DNA of 56,891 bases from Comamonas sp. lk (GCA_945925985.1 CAMELV010000023.1:1-56891); one strand, 5' to 3'; positions 7,440-15,757 are shown, counted from the stretch's first letter. Notes: generated by a model from the letters alone, not told the origin. Numbers and translations: made by a program.

Positions 7440-9841
7440 CTTCCGCAATCGAGGATGACTCGCCTGAGCTGTCCTTTGCTGCGCTCCAGAAATTGCCTGC
7501 GGACCAACGCGGCTTGCCCTTTGAGGCTCTGTTTTACAAGCAGTTACAGCGCGTCACTGTGCGTATTCACGAGACAGACAACCTGGACCAGATCATGCTG
7601 GACGCCAGCGCTGACATCTGCACCCTGTTCAACGCCGAACGGCTGACCATGTATGCCGTTAATGCTGCGAAGACGGCCATTGTGTCCAAAGTCAAGACAG
7701 GCCTGAGCAGCAACACCGATCTCAAACTGCCGATCTCGGCACAAAGTATCGCGGGCTATGTCGCCTCCAGCCGCCAACTGCTGAATTTGGCCGATGCCTA
7801 TGACGAGCAGGCCTTGCGGCGCATCCATCCTGACCTGAAATTTTTGAACGCCGTCGATCAACGCTCCGGTTACCGTACGCGCCAAATGATGGTGGCTCCG
7901 ATCGTCGAGGGCGGCACGCTGCATGGCGTCCTGCAGATCATCAACAACCGAAACAACCAGACTTTCTCTGACCTTGAGGTGGATGGGGTCCTGCAACTGT
8001 GCCGAACCCTTGCCACCGCCATCCGCCAGCGCGTTGAGAAGGCCTCGCTCGGCATGCGCCGGCGGGCTACCAAGTACGATGGTCTGGTCATCAGCGGCGC
8101 CCTGACTACCGAGGCGCTCGAGCAAAGCTGGCAACTGGCCCGCGCCGGGGGGCAGCCGGTCGAGCAGGTGATGCTGACCCAGTTTAAGGTGCCAGTGGCT
8201 CAGATCGGCCAATCGCTCGCTCGATACTTTGACGTGCCCTACGAACCGTTTCAGGCCAACCGGTTGCGGGTGGAGCCCTTGCATGGCATGCTCAAACGCG
8301 ACTTTGTCGACAAGCAGGGCTGGATGCCACTGGAGGAGTCTTCGGATGGCCTGGTGGTGATGTGCACGGATCCAGAGACTGTTCGCAGTTCGCGCATCGT
8401 GCCGCAGGTGTATCCCCGCCTAACTCGCTTTTCTTATCGGGTGACGACACAAGCTGAATTTCAGGAGACGCTGGCTCAGATATTTGGCGCGGCGGGCGGT
8501 GTGTCCATCGATGAAATGCTGGCTGATATGGACGGCGCGCCGATCGATGACGGCAACAGTGATGACTCTCTTGAGTCGGCAGCCGCGGACAATGAGTTGG
8601 TCAAGTTCGTCAACAAGGTGATCATCGACGCGTACCACCAAAAGGCCTCTGACATTCACATCGAACCGATGCCGGGCAAGCTCAAGACCGGCATCCGCTT
8701 TCGCATCGATGGCACGCTGATGCCTTACATAGAGGTGCCGGCGCATTTTCGGCAGGCCATGGTGACCCGCCTGAAGATCATGTGCGACCTCGATATTTCA
8801 GAGCGCCGGCGGCCGCAGGACGGCAAGATCAAGTTCAAGAAGTATGGGCCGCTCGATATTGAACTGCGGGTAGCCACCATACCTTCTGCCGGTGGCGTCG
8901 AGGACGTGGTGATGCGGATACTGGCCGCTGGTGAGCCTATCCCGCTGAACCAACTGGGCCTGACGCCGCACAACCGCGAGCGTGTGGTGAAAACCGTTGA
9001 GAAGCCCTACGGTTTGTTTTATGTCTGTGGCCCCACCGGGTCTGGCAAGACCACCACCCTGCACTCGATCCTCAGCCACCTTAACCGTCCCGACACCAAG
9101 ATATGGACCTGTGAGGATCCCGTCGAAATCACGCAAAAAGGCTTGCGCCAGGTTCAGGTCAACAAAAAGGCGGGGATTGACTTTGCCTTGGTGATGCGGG
9201 CGTTCTTGCGGGCGGACCCTGACATCATCATGGTGGGTGAGTCGCGCGACAAAGAAACCGTGTCGATGGGTGTGGAGGCGTCGCTCACCGGGCATTTGGT
9301 GTTTTCAACTCTTCACACCAACTCTGCGCCTGAGTCAATCACGCGTCTGCTGGACATGGGCATGGACCCGTTCAACTTTGCCGACGCTCTGCTCGGTATC
9401 CTGGCGCAGCGGCTGACCAAAAAGCTGTGTGCCTGCAAAGCCGCCTATGTGCCCGAGCCCGAAGAGTTGCAGCTGTTTGCGGCTGAATACGCAGAAGAAC
9501 TCAGCCACTCCACAGCCTGGCAACTTGACCTGGCCGGGGAAACCAGCCGTTTGATTGAGGGCTGGCGTCAGGTGCATGGTCAGGGTGGGCAGATCCATCT
9601 GTACCGGGCGGTCGGTTGCGACAAATGTAACCAGACCGGCTACAAAGGTCGCATCGGCTTGCATGAGCTGCTGATTGCCGACGAAGAGATCAAAAAACTG
9701 ATTCAACAACGGGCCCGCGTCGCGGAGATTTTCGTAGCAGCAGTGCAATCTGGGATGCACACCCTGAAGATGGACGGTATGGAGAAAGTGATGATGGGGC
9801 TGACTGATCTCAAGATGGTGCGCGTTGTCTGCATTCGTTGA
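7436..9841 (+). CDS. GAF-domain-containing type IV pilus/type II secretion ATPase (GspE/PilB family)
   Basis: The 801-residue protein starts at a GTG that overlaps the preceding stop. Residues about 25-200 form a GAF domain (ADICTLFNAERLTMYAV; MMVAPIVEGGTLHGVLQIIN). Residues about 215-350 resemble the GspE/MshE N-terminal domain. The ATPase follows with a DIHIEP motif, Walker A GPTGSGKTTTLHSIL (about 532), an Asp box and Walker B (DPDIIMVGESRD), LTGHLVFSTLHTNSA, and a zinc-binding tetracysteine (LCACK and CDKCNQTGY). PilB/GspE proteins are cytoplasmic hexameric motors that polymerise pilins. A GAF sensor at the N-terminus is not part of standard PilB. The canonical RLG residues of c-di-GMP-binding MshE domains are not obvious. 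Its neighbours are a phosphodiesterase-like gene and a pilin gene. Confidence 0.92.
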   Translation: MTSAIEDDSPELSFAALQKLPADQRGLPFEALFYKQLQRVTVRIHETDNLDQIMLDASADICTLFNAERLTMYAVNAAKTAIVSKVKTGLSSNTDLKLPISAQSIAGYVASSRQLLNLADAYDEQALRRIHPDLKFLNAVDQRSGYRTRQMMVAPIVEGGTLHGVLQIINNRNNQTFSDLEVDGVLQLCRTLATAIRQRVEKASLGMRRRATKYDGLVISGALTTEALEQSWQLARAGGQPVEQVMLTQFKVPVAQIGQSLARYFDVPYEPFQANRLRVEPLHGMLKRDFVDKQGWMPLEESSDGLVVMCTDPETVRSSRIVPQVYPRLTRFSYRVTTQAEFQETLAQIFGAAGGVSIDEMLADMDGAPIDDGNSDDSLESAAADNELVKFVNKVIIDAYHQKASDIHIEPMPGKLKTGIRFRIDGTLMPYIEVPAHFRQAMVTRLKIMCDLDISERRRPQDGKIKFKKYGPLDIELRVATIPSAGGVEDVVMRILAAGEPIPLNQLGLTPHNRERVVKTVEKPYGLFYVCGPTGSGKTTTLHSILSHLNRPDTKIWTCEDPVEITQKGLRQVQVNKKAGIDFALVMRAFLRADPDIIMVGESRDKETVSMGVEASLTGHLVFSTLHTNSAPESITRLLDMGMDPFNFADALLGILAQRLTKKLCACKAAYVPEPEELQLFAAEYAEELSHSTAWQLDLAGETSRLIEGWRQVHGQGGQIHLYRAVGCDKCNQTGYKGRIGLHELLIADEEIKKLIQQRARVAEIFVAAVQSGMHTLKMDGMEKVMMGLTDLKMVRVVCIR

Positions 9842-9938
9842 GTGACAAAAGCCGCCGCAAAATTGTCGGATCGATTTTGAAAAGTATGAAAACTTAGTAA
9901 AACGACGCAAATTAGATAGAGAATAACATACCGTGTAT

Positions 9939-9954
9939 TGGCGCACGTACTGCT
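9939..9954 (+). promoter_or_regulatory. Probable sigma-54 (RpoN) promoter of the pilin gene
   Basis: TGGCGCACGTACTGCT matches the -24/-12 consensus TGGCACG-N4-TTGCW: GG at 9940-9941 and GC at 9952-9953 are exactly 12 bases apart. The start of transcription would be near 9965, leaving a 40-base leader to the pilin ATG. In Pseudomonas and several Betaproteobacteria, pilA is transcribed by RpoN with the PilR activator, which supports the call. Position and spacing are seen; RpoN dependence is inferred. Confidence 0.68.
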
Positions 9955-10004
9955 GAAAACGGCAAGTTGTGACTGGTACTTAGTTTTTATCAAGGAGTTT
10001 TTTT

Positions 10005-10421
10005 ATGAAGCGTTCCATGCAAAAGGGTTTTACCCTGATTGAGTTGATGATCGTGGTGGCCATCATCGGCATTTTGGCCGCTGTCGCGCTGCCCGCCTAC
10101 CAGGACTACACCAAGAAGGCCAAGTTCGCCGAGGTGGTCTCGGTGGCAAACACCTATAAAACCGCGGTTGCCACCTGCGCTCAGGAGGCTGGTACGCTGA
10201 CGGGTTGTAACGCTGGCGCCCTTGGCGTTCCTGCCACCACCGCCACCACGCACGTGGCATCGGTTGCTGTCGCTGATGGCGTCATCACCGTGACGCCTAC
10301 GTCGACCACTGTCGCTGCTGCTACGCTGGTTTTGACTCCGACCATGGCGACTGGGGCACCCATGACCTGGTCCAATGCTGGCAGTGGTTGCCTGACGTCT
10401 AGCCCGATCCTCTGTAAGTAA
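10005..10421 (+). CDS. pilA: Type IV major pilin-like protein (type IVa prepilin)
   Basis: The 138-residue prepilin begins MKRSMQKG then [20 protein letters not shown]. The short basic leader ends in Gly8, the prepilin peptidase cuts before Phe9, and Glu at mature position 5 is present. The conserved helix ([16 protein letters not shown]) is followed by a Thr/Ala/Val-rich globular part with four cysteines. The last two ([13 protein letters not shown]) fit the C-terminal disulphide loop. A strong AAGGAG ribosome binding site and a strong terminator suggest high, monocistronic expression. The Ser/Thr-rich surface and the neighbouring oligosaccharyltransferase gene suggest O-glycosylation, which is inference. 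It is the probable substrate of the adjacent ATPase. Confidence 0.93.
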   Translation: MKRSMQKGFTLIELMIVVAIIGILAAVALPAYQDYTKKAKFAEVVSVANTYKTAVATCAQEAGTLTGCNAGALGVPATTATTHVASVAVADGVITVTPTSTTVAAATLVLTPTMATGAPMTWSNAGSGCLTSSPILCK

Positions 10422-10465
10422 GGGTCAATGCCAGCGGACGTGGCCTCACCGGGCCGCTCCGTTTG

Positions 10466-10493
10466 AAAAAGCGCTGAAAACAGCGCTTTTTTT
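10466..10493 (+). terminator. Intrinsic terminator after the pilin gene
   Basis: AGCGCTG (10470-10476) pairs perfectly with CAGCGCT (10481-10487) around an AAAA loop. The stem is extended by A-T pairs and followed by a run of seven T. This is a textbook Rho-independent terminator 45 bases after the pilin stop. It separates the highly expressed pilin message from the ligase gene. Confidence 0.9.
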
Positions 10494-10543
10494 CTGCCCG
10501 AGGCCTACCTGCCGACTTCGAACTTATCCGGGACAACCGCCTC

Positions 10544-12088
10544 ATGCCGCACTCAAACCACGGCGCCCTCACCCGGACCAGCGGTGTATTTCTGCTGCTG
10601 TTGCCCTGGCTCAATCCGTTTGCACCCGGTCCAACCAGCCAGGTGGTGCAAAGCCTGCTGAGCCTAAGCTGTCTGGCGGCGTTGCTGCTGCTGCCCTTGT
10701 GGCAAGGGGGTGGCACAGCCTTGGTCAGAGTGGCAGCGCCAGCCTGGGTGCTGGCGGCCTTATTGAGCTGTGTGATGGCGGTGCTGCAATATTTGGGTGC
10801 CAGTCAGGCTTTTGCACCTTGGGTCAACACCACGGGCGTAGGCGAGGCCTTTGCCAACCTGCGCCAGCGCAACCAGTTTGCAACCCTGACCAATATGGGT
10901 TTGGCAGCGCTGCTGTGCTGGGTGCAAATCGCCTCCCCGAACAGGTCGAGCGGGCCCTTGAGCGGGCGAATGCCGCATTGGCGAGTGGTCACTTGCTTGT
11001 TCGCCGCAGCCCTGTTTGGGATTGGTAACGCCGCATCGTCGTCGCGCACTGGCTTGTTGGAACTGCTGCTGTTGGCGTTTTTGTTACTGGCCTGGCCGCA
11101 ATGGCGGCGGCCGCTGGTCTGGCGTGTCATGCTGGCAGCGGGTGTCGCCTACGCTAGCGCCAACCTCCTGTTGCCGTGGCTTGCAGGATTAAGCGTTGGC
11201 GGTGCCGGCATCTTGGCGCGGTTGCAGGAGGGCGCGCCTGCTTGTGCCAGCCGCCTCACGCTGTGGCGTAATGTGGTGTATTTGCTAGTGGAAAAGCCAT
11301 GGACTGGCTGGGGCTGGGGCGAATTGGATTACGCCCATTTCATTACCCTCTACCCGGGTTTGCGCTTTTGCGATATCTTGAGCAATGCGCACAACCTGCC
11401 GCTGCACTTGGCGGTGGAGCTGGGCCTGCCGGTGGCCACGCTATTGTGCGGCGGCGGCCTGTGGGTGCTGTGGCGGGCCCAGCCTTGGCGTGAGGCCAAC
11501 CCCACCCGGCAATTGGCCTGGGCGATCCTGGCGCTCCTGGGCGTGCACAGTCTGCTGGAGTACCCCCTTTGGTACGGGCCGTTTCAGCTGGCCGCTGGCA
11601 TCGCCATTACCCTGCTGTGGCTGACCAGACCGGCCTCCAAGCCGGTGCCATCGCCCTGCCATTCTGCCTCACCCTTCACCGTCGCGCCCGAGCTCTGGCG
11701 GCTGGCTATGGCGAGCAGTCTCCTGCTCGCCGCGTTGTACGCGGCCTGGGACTACCAGCGTATTCGCCAAATCTACCTGCCCGCCGCAGAGCGTGCGGCG
11801 CCCTACCGCGACAACACCCTGGCCAAGTTGCAGGGTTCCTGGCTATTCGGTCCGCAGGTCGATTTTGCTGAACTCACCATCACGGTGCTTAGCCCAGCCA
11901 ACGCGTCGGCAAGCCAGGTGCTGGCGGAAACGACGTTGCATTTTTCGCCAGAGCCGCGCGTGATTGAACAGCTCTTGGACAGTTTGCGGCTGCAAGGTCG
12001 AGACGACGCGCTGCCGTTTTATCTCGCGCGTTTCCAGGCGGCTTTTCCAGAGCCCTATGAGCGCTGGGCCAACCGAAACGGAAAGTAA
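10544..12088 (+). CDS. PglL/Wzy-family O-oligosaccharyltransferase (probable pilin glycosylation ligase)
   Basis: The 514-residue polytopic membrane protein has about ten to twelve hydrophobic segments and a periplasmic loop. Features of the O-antigen-ligase/PglL superfamily are visible: an N-terminal PglL_A-like segment (FANLRQRNQFATLTNMGL), SSSRTGLLELLLLAF (Wzy_C), and WGWGELDYAHF leading to SNAHNLPLHLAVELGLP with the conserved His at about residue 283. The C-terminal part resembles the Wzy_C_2 domain. PglL enzymes move lipid-linked glycans onto Ser/Thr of pilins in the periplasm. The gene directly follows the pilin, the position typical for TfpO/PglL-type pilin-modifying enzymes. An O-antigen polymerase/ligase role is the alternative, but no polysaccharide cluster is nearby. 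Confidence 0.85.
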   Translation: MPHSNHGALTRTSGVFLLLLPWLNPFAPGPTSQVVQSLLSLSCLAALLLLPLWQGGGTALVRVAAPAWVLAALLSCVMAVLQYLGASQAFAPWVNTTGVGEAFANLRQRNQFATLTNMGLAALLCWVQIASPNRSSGPLSGRMPHWRVVTCLFAAALFGIGNAASSSRTGLLELLLLAFLLLAWPQWRRPLVWRVMLAAGVAYASANLLLPWLAGLSVGGAGILARLQEGAPACASRLTLWRNVVYLLVEKPWTGWGWGELDYAHFITLYPGLRFCDILSNAHNLPLHLAVELGLPVATLLCGGGLWVLWRAQPWREANPTRQLAWAILALLGVHSLLEYPLWYGPFQLAAGIAITLLWLTRPASKPVPSPCHSASPFTVAPELWRLAMASSLLLAALYAAWDYQRIRQIYLPAAERAAPYRDNTLAKLQGSWLFGPQVDFAELTITVLSPANASASQVLAETTLHFSPEPRVIEQLLDSLRLQGRDDALPFYLARFQAAFPEPYERWANRNGK

Positions 12089-12160
12089 AGGCGGGTTGTG
12101 GCCTCTCAGGATGCCGATGGGTGTTTGGCAAAATGGTGGCGCGGCTTGCTAAAGAGCGTA

Positions 12161-12190
12161 TCCAGCTTGCAGTCATCGATGGCCATGCAG
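12161..12190. repeat. moaC-like fragment, left copy of an imperfect direct repeat
   Basis: Bases TCCAGCTTGCAGTCATCGAT (12161-12180) and the next ten closely match 13604-13636 inside the 3' part of moaC, apart from a 3-base gap and a few changes. Read on the minus strand it encodes MAIDDCKL against MTINDCKL in MoaC. The two copies flank the AT-rich lipoprotein gene in the same orientation. The remainder of the 188-base gap around it (12089-12276) shows no gene I can support. Confidence 0.45.
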
Positions 12191-12276
12191 CGGGTGGTAC
12201 AAGAATTGCTTGAGCGTGGACGCCATTTGGGGGTGTCGGGTTTGTAAGCACACGCGGTGAGAAAAATGGATCAACA

Positions 12277-13512
12277 ATGAACATCAAGAAAAGTCTTTTG
12301 GCGGTGCTTTGCGTTGTCGGCATGGTTGCCTGCGGCGGCGGTACAGCAGTGAGCCCGACGCTGCCCAGCAGTCAGACACAACTGGACAACCTGAATGCAA
12401 AATATGATGCCAACAGCGGGCAGTCCAAAATCACCGCTGTACCCGGAACCAGCACAGAAAGCATCCAGTCCATATTCATGGATCAATTAAAAAATGGATC
12501 TCAGGAAATCATCGCAGATGTCGTAACTTATTACTACAGAAGCTTTTTTCTGCAAAATGCGATTGCAACGGATACTGCGAAAAACGTAAACGGCAGTACC
12601 ACTATTTCCGTTTACCATCCAGCGCACGGGCTGCATATTGGCGACAAAGTAAGTGTCAAAAACGCGAGCCAGAACGCCAATGGCATTGCGGCTGCAAGTC
12701 TAAATAATAGTAATCCGGTAACAGCTGTCACTTCAGACGGTTACCAGTTGGTAGTTCAAGGCAGTGCGAGCCAGACTGGGTTGGCAAATATAAATGTTTC
12801 GGTCGACTACCAGATCGTAAATTGCATAGGAAAATATAACTCAATTGAATCGGTTATATCTGAAAAAATATATTCAAATACTATAGAAAATCAGGAAGTC
12901 TTCTACTCGGCTTTAACGGTAGCCCAGTTGATGCGGGGTTGTACACCCGAATTTTATGGAGAAAATGTCACCAAAAAATTTTATAAAAAAATCTCGGTTG
13001 GGTACGAGCTAGTCGCGCAAAGCGTTGCCGCAGGCGACTACTCCATGGTGTACGGCACCTGGAAGTTACCAAGTGAAGGCCTAAGCGCTACCTCAAACAA
13101 GTTGGCGGGCGATATCGGAAAGCTAACCAATTATGCAGATACCCGAAAGTTGCAAAATAACGGTTACACCTTGGTTTCCTACCAGATCGCACCTGACACA
13201 GTCAGTAGCGTATTTTTAATTATTAGTCTTAAAAATTATACTCAGAATGATATTTTAATGACGACGGAAACCAATATCTATGGAAAGGCAGCGACGGGAT
13301 ATCAATTAATTAAAAGGCAAATCGACTACAACAATGACTTGCGAAACAGGATCGAGATCTTTAAGTTTATCTCGCCCCCCGACATTTTGAGTTTTGCAAA
13401 AAAAAATGGTTTTAGCGACGTTCAGGCCGCAGATGTCAAGCGCAAATGCAATGGCATGATGTTTTTGAGTTGCGCCCGTAACTATATTCCTTTGGCCAAC
13501 TTGCTGGATTAA
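12277..13512 (+). CDS. Uncharacterised AT-rich lipoprotein
   Basis: I do not recognise this 411-residue protein as a whole. It starts MNIKKSLLAVLCVVGMVACGGG, a lipoprotein signal peptide with Cys19 as the likely lipidated residue, so it should be anchored in the membrane facing the periplasm or surface. Residues about 105-165 (ISVYHPAHGLHIGDKVSV... then VTSDGYQLVV) resemble the short beta modules with HGL..GD.V found in phage tail and adhesin-like proteins. The rest is rich in Tyr, Asn, Lys and Ile (for example VTKKFYKKISVGYELVAQ). Base composition and codon use (AAA, AAT, ATA, TTA) are clearly more AT-rich than in all neighbours, which suggests recent transfer. moaC lies convergent, 48 bases away. 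Confidence 0.8.
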   Translation: MNIKKSLLAVLCVVGMVACGGGTAVSPTLPSSQTQLDNLNAKYDANSGQSKITAVPGTSTESIQSIFMDQLKNGSQEIIADVVTYYYRSFFLQNAIATDTAKNVNGSTTISVYHPAHGLHIGDKVSVKNASQNANGIAAASLNNSNPVTAVTSDGYQLVVQGSASQTGLANINVSVDYQIVNCIGKYNSIESVISEKIYSNTIENQEVFYSALTVAQLMRGCTPEFYGENVTKKFYKKISVGYELVAQSVAAGDYSMVYGTWKLPSEGLSATSNKLAGDIGKLTNYADTRKLQNNGYTLVSYQIAPDTVSSVFLIISLKNYTQNDILMTTETNIYGKAATGYQLIKRQIDYNNDLRNRIEIFKFISPPDILSFAKKNGFSDVQAADVKRKCNGMMFLSCARNYIPLANLLD

Positions 13513-13560
13513 TGCCGAAGCGTGCATGGCGCGCGCATTTTGCGGGGGCACGGCTAGAAA

Positions 13561-14052
13561 TTAGATTGCGTTGACAAAACTGCCGCTCTTGCCCCCGTGC
13601 TTTTCCAGCAACTTGCAGTCATTGATGGTCATGCCACGGTCTACGGCCTTGCACATGTCATAAATGGTCAGCAGGGCCACCTGCAGGGCGGTCAGGGCTT
13701 CCATCTCGACGCCGGTGGGGCCCACGGTTTCGACCCTGGCAGTGCACATCACGCTGGCGGGCTTACCAGCACTGGCCGGGGCAGTTGCAAAATCAATTGC
13801 GATTCGCGTCAGCGCCAGTGGGTGGCAGAGCGGGATTAGATCGCTTGTTTTTTTTGCGGCCTGAATGCCGGCAATGCGGGCGATGCCCAACACATCGCCT
13901 TTTTTGGCGGTACCGGCCTCAATCAGCGCGAGGGTGGTCGGCAGCATGTCAATCCGTCCAGCGGCCAAAGCAACCCGGTGCGTGCTGGCTTTGGCTGCGA
14001 CATCGACCATGTGGGCCTGTCCTTGGCTGTCAAAATGCGTCAAAGCACTCAT
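13561..14052 (-). CDS. moaC: Cyclic pyranopterin monophosphate synthase
   Basis: MoaC converts the MoaA product into cyclic pyranopterin monophosphate in molybdenum cofactor synthesis. The start at 14052 gives [21 protein letters not shown], the usual N-terminus, and a 163-residue protein; an in-frame extension upstream to 14115 is not conserved in type. Family blocks are present: [51 protein letters not shown] and [19 protein letters not shown], followed by GGKSG. It stands alone, away from moaA, moaD and moaE. Its 3' region has a near-copy at 12161-12190, on the far side of the lipoprotein gene. Confidence 0.96.
   Translation of the reverse strand: MSALTHFDSQGQAHMVDVAAKASTHRVALAAGRIDMLPTTLALIEAGTAKKGDVLGIARIAGIQAAKKTSDLIPLCHPLALTRIAIDFATAPASAGKPASVMCTARVETVGPTGVEMEALTALQVALLTIYDMCKAVDRGMTINDCKLLEKHGGKSGSFVNAI
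13604..13636. repeat. Right copy of the imperfect direct repeat (within moaC)
   Basis: TCCAGCAACTTGCAGTCATT and the following bases match 12161-12190 with a 3-base insertion and a few substitutions, in the same orientation. This copy is part of the intact moaC coding sequence ([10 protein letters not shown]). Together the copies bracket the AT-rich lipoprotein gene. Confidence 0.45.
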
Positions 14053-14167
14053 TAAAAAATCACCTGGTTGACATGCTGGGTCGTCGGCGCCTTGTTTACA
14101 TAGCGTTGACGTCACACGTGCATCATACGGTCACCTACTCTAGGAAATCCAGTTGCGACGAATATTG

Positions 14168-15757
14168 ATGCTAAAAACAGCTCTAAGCCTTATGAAATAT
14201 GGTGTTCTAGCTATTTTTTTTATAGCGGTTAATTTGCTTTTAGAGTCCCCAGTGCAGGCCCAGACAGTCGGCGCAAGCAGCGCGCTCTTGCCAACCCTGG
14301 GTGACGGTGGCGAGATGAGCAGCAGCGCCGAACGCCGTTTGGGAGACCGCATCGCGCGCGAAATCTACCGCGACCCTGACTACCTCGACGACCCGGTGTT
14401 GGCCGACTATGTCCGCGGCGTCTGGCAGCCCTTGCTGGTAGCGGCGCGGGCTCGAGGTGACCTGTCGGTTGAATTGCAGGATCGATTTGCCTGGGAAATC
14501 ATGCTTGGGCGCGACCGCACGGTGAATGCGTTTGCGCTGCCAGGCGGCTATTTTGGTGTCCATCTGGGCTTGTTGGCCGTGGTCGGCAGCGCCGACGAAC
14601 TGGCCTCGGTGCTCGGCCACGAACTCAGTCACGTGACGCAGCGGCATATTTCCCGTCTGATTGCGCGGCAGGGCCAACAAACACCCTGGTTGGTGGGCGC
14701 CTTGATTCTCGGGGCATTGGCCGCCAGCAAAAGCACAGATGCGGCCAACGCGCTGATTGTGGGTGGGCAGGCGGCATCTGCTCAGGGCCAGCTTAATTTT
14801 TCTCGCGACATGGAACGCGAGGCGGACCGAGTCGGGTACGGGATCATGACCGAGGCTGGTTTTGACGGGCGTGGGTTTGTAGGTATGTTCGACAAACTGC
14901 AACAGGTCTCGCGTCTCAATGACAACGGTGCCTACCCGTATTTGCGCAGTCACCCCCTGACGACCGAGCGCATCGCCGACATGCAAAGCCGCCAGCCGAT
15001 AGCGGGCTCTGTGACGCCGGCCTCGACGCCATCCCTGGAGCACGCCATGATGGCGGGCCGCGCCCGAGCCCTGTCAAACCCCGGGGTTGACGCAATGCGC
15101 GGTTTGCTGCGCGAGGCTGAAAGCTGGCCAGCGTCTGCGCCGCAATCGACCGCCGCACGTCAGGCCGGTGTGTTGTACGCCGGCGTGCTGGCTGCCGGGC
15201 GTTTGCGTGACGGCAAGGCAGTCAGCTCCCATCTGCATCGGCTAAGGGCCCTGGTCTCATCAGACCCAGTTGGCACCCGGCTGGTACGTTGGCTTGGTGC
15301 TGAACTCAGCCTCGCGGCCGGTGACTGGCGTTTAGCTCAAACGCAGCTTGACATGCGTTCGGCCGAAGATCGCGAAGAGGCCCAGATGCGCCGGCCTGAA
15401 TTATTGCTCCGCGCCCAGTTGGCGCTTCAGTCGGGGCAGGCGGCTCAGTGGCTGGCCTGTATCGAGCGACTGCAGTTGTGGGTGGCGGAACATCCGCGCG
15501 ATGCCCAGGCTTGGCAACTACTCGCCGATGTCTATGCAGCGCAGCGCCTGCCTCTACGCTCTTTGCGTGCCGAGGCAGAGGCACGCGTGGCACAACTTGA
15601 TCTGGCGGCGGGGTTGGACCGGCTGAAGGCGGCGCAGGACCTGTTGCGCCAGCGGGCCATTCAGAACCCTAATGCGGACCATATCGATGCATCGATCATC
15701 GACACCCGTCGTCGGCAGCTGGAGTTAGCGCTGCGAGAACAGTCGCTGGAGCGCTGA
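14168..15757 (+). CDS. M48-family metalloprotease with C-terminal TPR-like region (BepA-like)
   Basis: The protein has a signal peptide (YGVLAIFFIAVNLLLESPVQA), then a zinc metalloprotease domain with FALPGGYFGVHLGLL, the HELSH zinc motif (His151/Glu152/His155 from this start) and DMEREADRVG supplying the third ligand. The C-terminal third is helical and TPR-like (ELLLRAQLALQSGQAAQW...AWQLLADVYAAQRLPL). This architecture matches BepA/YfgC, a periplasmic protease-chaperone for outer membrane protein assembly. I chose the ATG at 14168 (529 residues); a TTG at 14153 in frame would add five residues. The gene is divergent from moaC, and its last 33 bases overlap the convergent holin-like gene. 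Confidence 0.88.
   Translation: MLKTALSLMKYGVLAIFFIAVNLLLESPVQAQTVGASSALLPTLGDGGEMSSSAERRLGDRIAREIYRDPDYLDDPVLADYVRGVWQPLLVAARARGDLSVELQDRFAWEIMLGRDRTVNAFALPGGYFGVHLGLLAVVGSADELASVLGHELSHVTQRHISRLIARQGQQTPWLVGALILGALAASKSTDAANALIVGGQAASAQGQLNFSRDMEREADRVGYGIMTEAGFDGRGFVGMFDKLQQVSRLNDNGAYPYLRSHPLTTERIADMQSRQPIAGSVTPASTPSLEHAMMAGRARALSNPGVDAMRGLLREAESWPASAPQSTAARQAGVLYAGVLAAGRLRDGKAVSSHLHRLRALVSSDPVGTRLVRWLGAELSLAAGDWRLAQTQLDMRSAEDREEAQMRRPELLLRAQLALQSGQAAQWLACIERLQLWVAEHPRDAQAWQLLADVYAAQRLPLRSLRAEAEARVAQLDLAAGLDRLKAAQDLLRQRAIQNPNADHIDASIIDTRRRQLELALREQSLER

Noticed and set aside
12131..12211. Short plus-strand frame reading [21 protein letters not shown], resembling DUF3842 (IAVIDGQGGG)
   Set aside because: It stops after about 26 codons, and the same LAVIDGHA string appears when the moaC antisense strand is translated. 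It is better explained as a moaC-like fragment.
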